The position numbers were made by a program, and so were the translations under genes. Shown piece by piece: positions 39,032 to 44,045 of a DNA stretch of 44,045 nt. Source of the stretch: an uncultured Gammaproteobacteria bacterium (lineage in GTDB: Bacteria; Pseudomonadota; Gammaproteobacteria; Pseudomonadales; UBA5518). Under the pieces are notes generated by a model, which did not search any database, was not told the DNA's origin, and saw nothing but the letters and a program-made list of their open reading frames with translations. The stretch's first letter is position 1. Each line of letters begins with the position of its first letter. The stretch lies in assembly GCA_903938575.1 (NCBI GenBank), contig CAJADV010000404.1:1-44045 (forward strand), written 5' to 3'.

Positions 39032-40053
39032 GTTGTGCCGCCTGGCCATTGACCGCGTTGTTTCCAGAGCTCGTTTGCCGCCTCGCGTGCTGCGACGGGT
39101 TCGCCGGCCGCCCCCGCGCAAAGTAGCGCTACCGCTGCGGTTTGCAACACGGCTTCCAGCCCATAACCGTTTGGTGCGACGTCATCCCACAGGGTGCGCA
39201 GCGGAGCGGTTCGGGCAACATCAGGTTTGAGGGCGCGCTGAGCCAGCCGCCGCGAGAGGTTCAGGGTTTGCTGGCCGGCACCGGAGGCCAGCGAAACTAC
39301 GGTGTCGGCATCCGGACGAATTTCACACTCGCCGCCCTCGCCACGGAATACCCCCACGGCTGACTGATCGAGCGCCACCGCCGTCTCCGCATGCAGACGC
39401 GCGTAGGCGGGATGGTGCAGGCTGCGCAGCCCGGTTCTGGCGTGGCCAGGATCAATGTGACGGATGATCGTGTTCACGGGCGAGCGAAGCCCGAACTCAG
39501 CCCGCTTGTCCATCAGCTGCTGCAGTGCAGGGGAGATGATGCGAAGTGGCAGATAGGCGAAACTGCCCTTAGCGAGATGTGCGATGGCTTCTGGCCATGA
39601 ACACGCGGGTGCGATACCCAGCTCCGTCAGTGCTTGCTCTGCGAATAGCCGGTCGTTGGCGTGTGGACCACAGCCGTGCATAAGCACCCGAAGGCCAGAA
39701 CCGGCGAGCAACAATGCCGACAGGAGATACCAGGGATGGTGCTGCCGTTTGCCGGCGTAGCTCGGCCAATCGAGATCAATCGGGATGCCGTGAGGAGGCG
39801 CGGTGATGTGGCTGCGTGCTGCGCGCACCATGCCTGCCATCTCTGCTACGGTTTCTTCCTTGAAGCGGAGCAACATGAGGAACGCGCCCGTCTGGGCATC
39901 TGTGGCCTGTCCATCCAGGATCATCCCGAACGCTTGCTCGGCTTCGTGCTCGTCTAGCGCGCGCCCTGCAGTTTTGCCGCGCCCGAGTGCCCTGACGAAC
40001 GGCGCAAATGGATGCACCACCACGCGCGGTGCTGCGGCAGAGTTATCTGTCAC
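39028..40053 (-). CDS. ybiB: YbiB-like TrpD2-family nucleic-acid-binding protein
   Basis: A 341-residue protein with the fold of anthranilate phosphoribosyltransferase: the N-terminal helical part LDEHEAEQAFGMILDGQATDAQTGAFLMLLRFK, then MHGCGPHANDRLFAEQALTELG where TrpD has its diphosphate-binding glycine loop, and later SPVNTIIRHIDPGHA. The TrpD catalytic GTGGD motif is not conserved. YbiB (TrpD2) proteins bind nucleic acids rather than anthranilate, and E. coli ybiB is under SOS control. It overlaps tusE and trmA by 4 bases each, so it is embedded in a tRNA-modification operon. A role in tRNA or DNA handling is inference. No LexA box was seen here. Confidence 0.88.
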   Translation of the reverse strand: MTDNSAAAPRVVVHPFAPFVRALGRGKTAGRALDEHEAEQAFGMILDGQATDAQTGAFLMLLRFKEETVAEMAGMVRAARSHITAPPHGIPIDLDWPSYAGKRQHHPWYLLSALLLAGSGLRVLMHGCGPHANDRLFAEQALTELGIAPACSWPEAIAHLAKGSFAYLPLRIISPALQQLMDKRAEFGLRSPVNTIIRHIDPGHARTGLRSLHHPAYARLHAETAVALDQSAVGVFRGEGGECEIRPDADTVVSLASGAGQQTLNLSRRLAQRALKPDVARTAPLRTLWDDVAPNGYGLEAVLQTAAVALLCAGAAGEPVAAREAANELWKQRGQWPGGTT

Positions 40054-40373
40054 AGGCAGTGCTCGGGGCGGGGCAGCCCCGCGATACGTGCAGCCACTCG
40101 CGCGGGACTTTCCGGGAACAGCTGCAGTAAATAGACGCTGCGGCCCTTGTCTGCGCCGAGTTCGCGGCGCACCACGCTCACCATGGCACGCATGGCAGGC
40201 GAGTGACCGTGCTTGCGGAAATATTCGCGCAGCACCAGCACGACTTCGAGTCGGCAGCTGTCGAGCTCCAGTCCCGCAGTGCTCGCAAGGCTGGCAGCCA
40301 CATCTTCGTTCCAGGTGCTCCAGTCCGCAAGGAATCCATCGGTATCGAGCAAGGGCAGAATGGCAGGCTCCAT
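40050..40373 (-). CDS. tusE: Sulfur-relay protein TusE (DsrC family)
   Basis: A 107-residue DsrC-family protein. The conserved segments are LDTDGFLADWSTWNEDVAASLA, VVLVLREYFRKHGHSPAMR and the flexible C-terminal arm ending GLPRPEHCL with the penultimate Cys106 that carries the persulfide. The second Cys found ten to eleven residues earlier in true DsrC is absent, so this is the tRNA-thiolation protein TusE and not the dissimilatory sulfite-reductase partner. It passes sulfur from TusBCD to MnmA for 2-thiouridine at the tRNA wobble position. ATG 40373 is chosen from the family start. The stop overlaps ybiB (ATGA). Confidence 0.92.
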   Translation of the reverse strand: MEPAILPLLDTDGFLADWSTWNEDVAASLASTAGLELDSCRLEVVLVLREYFRKHGHSPAMRAMVSVVRRELGADKGRSVYLLQLFPESPARVAARIAGLPRPEHCL

Positions 40374-40389
40374 GTGCACGGGTTCCTGC

Positions 40390-40689
40390 TCAGAACCAGC
40401 TGACGGAGCGGGCATGCTCGCAGGCAAGCGACACGAAACCCGGGTAGTCGAGTGCATGCGCGAATGGGGCACGCGCATGAATGGCGCGGATCGCGCAGTC
40501 TTCTTCGATGGCATAGATCGTGATCGCGTCGGGCAATGCCGCGAGGCGCTCTGCAGCTTGACTGTCACGCAGTGCCGCATACACACCATCGCCCAGCAGC
40601 AGCACTGCATCGGCTGGCCGCAGCGCGGCGCAGCATGCGTCGAACACGTCGGTGTTCGCGGGCGAGGTGGAAAGGATGTGCAGTGTCAT
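40390..40689 (-). CDS. tusB: Sulfur-relay subunit TusB (DsrH family)
   Basis: A 99-residue DsrH/TusB-family protein, matching the family's usual length of about 95-100. It begins TLHILSTSPANTDVF with the small alpha/beta fold, followed by DAVLLLGDGVYAAL and IYAIEEDCAIRAI. TusB joins TusC and TusD in a hexamer that accepts persulfide from TusA. It lies 6 bases after tusC and 16 bases before tusE. The conserved active-site Cys found in TusD is not expected in this subunit. Confidence 0.88.
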   Translation of the reverse strand: MTLHILSTSPANTDVFDACCAALRPADAVLLLGDGVYAALRDSQAAERLAALPDAITIYAIEEDCAIRAIHARAPFAHALDYPGFVSLACEHARSVSWF

Positions 40690-40695
40690 CGCGTA

Positions 40696-41055
40696 TCAGG
40701 TCATAAGCACGATGTCGTGCGTATCGTGGAGTTCGGCGATCGCGCGCTCGTCAAGAATGCGGCAACCGGGAACCAGTGTCGTGCTAGCGATGCCACGTGC
40801 TGCCAAAGCGTCAGCATCGGCCAGCAGCGGGGTTATGCCGTAGTCGGGAAGTGCACCCAGCAGGCGCTCAATGCTGCGCACGCCGTCCTCTGATTGTCCG
40901 GGCATGAGGTTCAGCACACCATCTCCGGCGAAGAGCAGCGAGACCTGCTGATCGAAGGCGCCGAAAGCGAGGGCGAGATCCACCGCCTCGCGCGCACGCG
41001 GGCCACCGGCAGCGGATGCGCGGCATATCACGAGTACGCGTGTGGTCTGATTCAC
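40696..41055 (-). CDS. tusC: Sulfur-relay subunit TusC (DsrF family)
   Basis: A 119-residue DsrE/F-fold protein: VLVICRASAAGGPRAREAVDLALAFGAFDQQVSLLFAGDGV is the Rossmann-like first half, and LLGALPDYGITPLLADADAL and ILDERAIAELHDTHDIVLMT complete it. It forms the TusBCD complex, with TusD as the persulfide carrier. It lies 7 bases after tusD and 6 before tusB, keeping the tusD-C-B order of E. coli. Confidence 0.9.
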   Translation of the reverse strand: MNQTTRVLVICRASAAGGPRAREAVDLALAFGAFDQQVSLLFAGDGVLNLMPGQSEDGVRSIERLLGALPDYGITPLLADADALAARGIASTTLVPGCRILDERAIAELHDTHDIVLMT

Positions 41056-41062
41056 GGGAACA

Positions 41063-41455
41063 TCAGCCGCCGAAACTGATCAGGCGCTCGCCGCGCAGCG
41101 TGGCGTCGACGAGTTGTCCGAGTCCCGCGAGTTCGAACCCCTCGCGCATGCTTGCGCCTGGCAGGTTGTGGCGTGCCGCTTCACGCCCATCGACCACGCC
41201 GTGTCTCAGGGCGGAGCCGATACAAGCCATCAGTTCGATGCTGTGCTCCGCGGCGAGCGCTTGCCACAGGTGGGGCAGATCCGCGGCGCCCGCGGGCGGC
41301 ACGAGAAAGGCGCTGGCATGCGCTGCTCCCGCACCGTAGAAAAACACCCGCGCTATCGAGTGTCCTCCCGCGAGAACGGCCTCGGCAAAGCGATAGGCTG
41401 CGAGGCTGGATGCCACGCCTGTCGGACTGCCCTGCACGAGAATCGCGAAAATCAT
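41063..41455 (-). CDS. tusD: Sulfur-relay subunit TusD (DsrE family), persulfide carrier
   Basis: A 130-residue DsrE/TusD protein starting MIFAILVQGSPTG at ATG 41455; the open frame extends upstream through the terminator hairpin and is not used. The segment IELMACIGSALRHGVV places Cys78, the same position as the catalytic Cys78 of E. coli TusD that accepts sulfur from TusA and hands it to TusE. It is the first gene of a seven-gene unit tusDCBE-ybiB-trmA-phhB with gaps of 16 bases or less, or 4-base overlaps. The upstream terminator separates it from yccA. No clear promoter is visible in the 58-base gap. Confidence 0.92.
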   Translation of the reverse strand: MIFAILVQGSPTGVASSLAAYRFAEAVLAGGHSIARVFFYGAGAAHASAFLVPPAGAADLPHLWQALAAEHSIELMACIGSALRHGVVDGREAARHNLPGASMREGFELAGLGQLVDATLRGERLISFGG

Positions 41456-41462
41456 GACTGCG

Positions 41463-41492
41463 CAAACGACACGGCCCCTCGAGGGGGCCGTG
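41463..41492 (-). terminator. Hairpin terminator after yccA
   Basis: CACGGCCCC (41470-41478) pairs perfectly with GGGGCCGTG (41484-41492) around a 5-base loop. On the minus strand it is followed by TCGTTTG, a weak T-tract. It lies 21 bases past the yccA stop and just before tusD, so it likely ends yccA transcription, perhaps incompletely. Confidence 0.6.
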
Positions 41493-41513
41493 CGGTGACC
41501 CCGGGATGGGGCA

Positions 41514-42170
41514 TCAGTCGTCACCGCCTACGCCGATCAGGTGGAGCAGGGTGGTGAAGAGGTTATAGATCATCACGTAGAGCGTCACGGTAGCCGAGAT
41601 GTAGTTGCGCTCGCCGCCATGGATGATCTGGCTGGTCTGCCACAGGATCATCCCCGAGGAGAGGAACAGGAACATCCCGGTCACGAGCATCGACAGCGCC
41701 TGGATATGCAAGAAGGCATTGGCGAGCGCCGCCACAAACGCTACGAGCATGCCGGTGACCAGAAAGCCGGTGGCAAAACTGAAGTCCCTGCGAGTGATCA
41801 ACACGTATGCGGAGAGTCCGCCGAAGATCACTGCCGTTCCGCCAAGTGCCATGAGGATGGGCTCGAAACCGGACAGCCCCACGTAGTGGTTCAAAACGGG
41901 TCCGAGGCTGAAGCCGAGCCAGCCGGTGAGGGCGAACACCCAGCCGATCCCGGCTGCAGAGTTTTTTGTCTTCTCGACCATGTACAGAAGGCCGAAATAC
42001 GGCAGCAGCATGAAGAGACCGAGATAAGGCACGCGCAATGCCATCGAGATCCCGGCCGTCAGTGCACTGAAAAGGAGTGTTAGCGAGAGCAGCGCATAGG
42101 TATTGCGCAGAACCCGTGTCGCGCTTTCATCAATCGTTGTGCTGCGAGTGGTCTGAATGCTTCCGGCCAT
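41514..42170 (-). CDS. yccA: Bax-inhibitor-1 family inner-membrane protein YccA
   Basis: A 218-residue protein with seven hydrophobic helices (among them LSLTLLFSALTAGISMAL, YLGLFMLLPYFGLLYMV, AAGIGWVFALTGWLGFSLG and MLVTGMFLFLSSGMILWQT), ending in the acidic tail GVGGDD. The fold and NYISATVTLYVMIYNLFTTLLHL end identify the BI-1/YccA family. In E. coli YccA is a substrate and modulator of the membrane protease FtsH. ATG 42170 follows AGGAA by 7 bases; an upstream frame extension lacks support. Its proximity to tusE-containing genes matches the yccA-tusE adjacency of E. coli. A terminator hairpin follows the stop. Confidence 0.92.
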   Translation of the reverse strand: MAGSIQTTRSTTIDESATRVLRNTYALLSLTLLFSALTAGISMALRVPYLGLFMLLPYFGLLYMVEKTKNSAAGIGWVFALTGWLGFSLGPVLNHYVGLSGFEPILMALGGTAVIFGGLSAYVLITRRDFSFATGFLVTGMLVAFVAALANAFLHIQALSMLVTGMFLFLSSGMILWQTSQIIHGGERNYISATVTLYVMIYNLFTTLLHLIGVGGDD

Positions 42171-42236
42171 GGCCAGTTCCTTGGGTGATGTGGGGCGGCT
42201 CAAGTCTAGCCCTACGTCGGGCCGAAGTGAAATGAC

Positions 42237-42728
42237 TCAGTCGAGCGGCAAGCTGCGGCTGCACTTGAACTCGCGAAGGCTGAAGCTCGATTCGACATTG
42301 CTCACGCCGGGGTAGCGGAGCACGTGCTCCATGCACAGCTCCGAGAAGTGCTCAATGGTGCGTGCGACGACCTTCAGAAGATAGTCATAGCCGCCACTCA
42401 TCGCGTGACACTCCACGATGTGGGGCTCCTCGGCGACCTTGGCAAGGAATCGTGATGGATCCGCGTGTTTCTGCTTGTCGAGGGTCACCTGTACGAACGC
42501 GGTTACCTCCAGTCCCAGGCGGCGTCGGTCCAGCACGGCGGCGTAGCCTGCGATTACGCCGGACTCCTCGAGTTGCCGGACGCGGCGGAAACAGGGAGAT
42601 TCGGACAACCCGACCTGTTTCGCCAGCTCCACATTGCTCAGCCGACCATCGAGCTGTAACGCGCGCAGGATCTCGCGTTCATTGCGACTCAGGGCGATCG
42701 GCAAGATCTGCCGCTTATCGGCTCTCAT
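42237..42728 (-). CDS. Lrp/AsnC-family transcriptional regulator divergent from hpd
   Basis: A 163-residue regulator. The N-terminal helix-turn-helix LSRNEREILRALQLDGRLSNVELAKQVGLSESPCFRRVRQLE is followed by the RAM ligand-binding domain (VTAFVQVTLDKQ, VECHAMSGGYDYLLKVVA, VLRYPGVSNVESSFSL). Such proteins sense amino acids and form octamers. ATG 42728 follows AAGGAG by 9 bases. It is divergent from 4-hydroxyphenylpyruvate dioxygenase across 130 bases containing a palindrome. It is therefore probably the local regulator of tyrosine catabolism, as in several proteobacteria (HpdR-type). The effector, tyrosine or a catabolite, is inferred. Confidence 0.92.
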   Translation of the reverse strand: MRADKRQILPIALSRNEREILRALQLDGRLSNVELAKQVGLSESPCFRRVRQLEESGVIAGYAAVLDRRRLGLEVTAFVQVTLDKQKHADPSRFLAKVAEEPHIVECHAMSGGYDYLLKVVARTIEHFSELCMEHVLRYPGVSNVESSFSLREFKCSRSLPLD

Positions 42729-42790
42729 TGGGCGGACTCCTTCGATAATGACGTCTGGGATAGAGCAAAACGGCAATTATCACCGTAGAT

Positions 42791-42806
42791 CAGATCATAT
42801 GATGTG
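42791..42806. promoter_or_regulatory. Palindromic candidate operator between the Lrp-type regulator and hpd
   Basis: CAGATCATATGATGTG: a 16-base palindrome with one mismatched pair around the perfect core ATCATATGAT. It contains TATGAT, a 5/6 match to a -10 box for hpd, so protein bound here could control hpd directly. The surrounding gap is AT-richer than the genes. Confidence 0.45.
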
Positions 42807-42858
42807 AGAAGAAAGTGGCTTTTTTATCGCCGCGCTCAACCCCTGCTACCGAGGAGCA

Positions 42859-43938
42859 ATGTCAGTGAACAATCTTGGCGACAACCCCATGGGGCTCGAT
42901 GGTTTCGAGTTCATCGAGTTCGCAGCCTGCGAAAAGGGTGTCATCGAACCCGTCTTCGAAGTGCTGGGATTCTCTAAAGTAGCCGTGCATCGATCCAAGG
43001 ATGTAGCCCTCTGGCGCCAGGGCAACATCAATTTCATCCTGAACCATGAAGCCCGCAGTCCTGCCGCCTACTACAGCGAGGAGCACGGCCCTTCTGCCTG
43101 TGGTATGGCTTTTCGGGTACGTGATGCCCACAAGGCCTATCACCGAGCCATCGAACTCGGCGCCCAGCCCATCGACGTGCCCTGTGGGCCCATGGAGCTC
43201 AAGCTCCCCGCAATCCGGGGTATTGGCGGTGCGATCCTGTACCTGATCGATCGTTACGAGGATGGTGTCTCCATTTACGACATCGACTTCCGCTTCCTGG
43301 CAGACGTCCCGCGACGGCCATCCGGCCATGGCCTGCTCGAGATCGATCATCTCACGCACAACGTCTACCGCGGTCGCATGGGCTACTGGGCTGCCTATTA
43401 CGAAAAGCTGTTCAACTTTCGCGAGATCCGGTACTTCGACATCAAGGGCGAACACACTGGTCTGCAGTCGCGCGCCATGAGCGCCCCGGACGGCAAGATC
43501 CGCATTCCGTTGAACGAGGAACGCAGCGGAAACGGACAGATCGAGGAGTACCTCATGGCCTACAACGGTGAAGGTATCCAGCACATCGCATTTTCCTGCG
43601 AGAACCTCCTCGACACCTGGGACCGGCTTGCAAGCGCGGGGCTGCAGTTCATGACAGCGCCTCCGGCAACGTATTACGAGATGCTGGACGAGAGACTCCC
43701 CGGTCACGGTGAGCCGGTCGAGGAACTACGGCGGCGGGGAATCCTGCTCGATGGCTCCACAACGGGGGGTGACTCGCGCCTGTTGCTGCAGATCTTCTCG
43801 CAGAACATGGTTGGGCCGATCTTTTTCGAGTTCATCCAGCGCAAGCGTGATGAGGGCTTCGGCGAGGGGAATTTCCGAGCGCTGTTCGAGTCGATAGAGC
43901 GTGATCAGGTGCGGCGAGGTGTGCTGAAGCCTGCGTAA
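42859..43938 (+). CDS. hpd: 4-hydroxyphenylpyruvate dioxygenase
   Basis: A 359-residue non-haem Fe(II) dioxygenase converting 4-hydroxyphenylpyruvate to homogentisate in tyrosine catabolism. The N-terminal [14 protein letters not shown] and the iron ligands His164 (EIDHLTHNV), His242 (GIQHIAF) and Glu324 ([10 protein letters not shown]) are all present. The length matches bacterial enzymes. ATG 42859 lies only 2 bases after GAGGAG, so the in-frame GTG 42865, 8 bases after that site, may be the real start. The other homogentisate-pathway genes are not in the window. It is divergent from an Lrp/AsnC regulator with a palindrome between them. Confidence 0.95.
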   Translation: MSVNNLGDNPMGLDGFEFIEFAACEKGVIEPVFEVLGFSKVAVHRSKDVALWRQGNINFILNHEARSPAAYYSEEHGPSACGMAFRVRDAHKAYHRAIELGAQPIDVPCGPMELKLPAIRGIGGAILYLIDRYEDGVSIYDIDFRFLADVPRRPSGHGLLEIDHLTHNVYRGRMGYWAAYYEKLFNFREIRYFDIKGEHTGLQSRAMSAPDGKIRIPLNEERSGNGQIEEYLMAYNGEGIQHIAFSCENLLDTWDRLASAGLQFMTAPPATYYEMLDERLPGHGEPVEELRRRGILLDGSTTGGDSRLLLQIFSQNMVGPIFFEFIQRKRDEGFGEGNFRALFESIERDQVRRGVLKPA

Positions 43939-44045
43939 CGTCAATGGCCTCTGCTCTTCCTTTTTTTTAAAACAACTCGCCTGACAAGAGTTTTCCTATC
44001 GTCACCTCATCTTTTATATTCCAGAAATTTCTCAATCTCGGATAT
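43939..44045. other. AT-rich tail of the window after hpd
   Basis: After the hpd stop the sequence becomes AT-rich with a T8 run (about 43961-43968) and a weak AACTC/GAGTT inverted repeat downstream of it. The run is not preceded by a G+C-rich hairpin, so I do not call a terminator. No gene is visible before the window ends. Confidence 0.5.

Noticed and set aside
40050-40373. DsrC of dissimilatory sulfur metabolism
   Set aside because: Only the penultimate Cys is present; the second arm cysteine needed by DsrC is missing and no dsrAB is nearby, so TusE is the better call.
43955-44020. Intrinsic terminator for hpd
   Set aside because: The T8 run is not preceded by a stable hairpin, and the weak inverted repeat lies after it.

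Overview
The window is a G+C-rich chromosomal segment from a gammaproteobacterium. The evidence is gene content: tusDCBE with yccA, rlmM, ybiB, trmA, imuAB under a consensus SOS box, an OxyR with both redox cysteines, and an RpoE/ChrR pair. The family cannot be fixed from sequence alone. Coding density is very high, many genes overlap by 4 nt (ATGA/GTGA), and no gap exceeds about 280 bases. I saw no rRNA, tRNA, CRISPR array or insertion sequence.

Layout. (1) 1-3186 (+): the end of an SDR gene, a small secreted protein, and two adjacent acyl-CoA dehydrogenases that look like a heteromeric pair. (2) 6666-3217 (-): a peroxide-defence operon of short rubrerythrin, HdrD/GlpC-like Fe-S protein, DUF3501 protein and OxyR. 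It is preceded by a 37-bp OxyR site that matches 15 of 16 core positions and abuts a -35 box. (3) 6716-12857: ubiX (-), then a giant MscK-type channel, a SnoaL-like protein, rlmM and a slyD-type FKBP (+). (4) 12885-17820: a GNAT-C39 peptidase fusion divergent from an RLAN/RimK-type ATP-grasp ligase, a predicted peptide-modifying set, followed by an EF-hand membrane protein of unknown function. (5) 17871-22651 (+): outer-membrane barrel, copper-site cupredoxin, membrane class III adenylate cyclase with a periplasmic sensor, and a methyltransferase. This looks like an envelope-sensing cAMP module. (6) 22601-33416: nhaA, then a tightly overlapping (-) operon (flavin amine oxidase, DUF1365, cyclopropane synthase, photolyase, DUF2878, secreted protein, SRPBCC-SDR fusion, orphan HATPase) divergent from rpoE-chrR (+). 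The two units are driven by matching ECF-type promoters (TTGATCC-N16/17-CGTACAC) that I found on both strands of the shared gap. This is a singlet-oxygen/light-stress regulon. (7) 33446-36455: imuB and imuA (-) behind a perfect LexA box, and a divergent dimeric dUTPase. (8) 36456-37617: an AT-rich stretch with three DnaA-box-like motifs and a possible 44-aa ORF, leading into a protein with two duplicated winged-helix units and a PD-(D/E)XK-like nuclease end. (9) 42170-37611 (-): yccA, then a seven-gene operon tusD-tusC-tusB-tusE-ybiB-trmA-pterin dehydratase. (10) 42237-43938: an Lrp/AsnC regulator divergent from 4-hydroxyphenylpyruvate dioxygenase.

The main themes are oxidative and photo-oxidative defence (OxyR and RpoE/ChrR circuits with their binding sites), DNA damage tolerance (photolyase, ImuAB, dUTPase), membrane lipid remodelling and tRNA modification. 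The least understood parts are the ATP-grasp/peptidase set, the cupredoxin-cyclase module, and the double winged-helix nuclease next to DnaA boxes.
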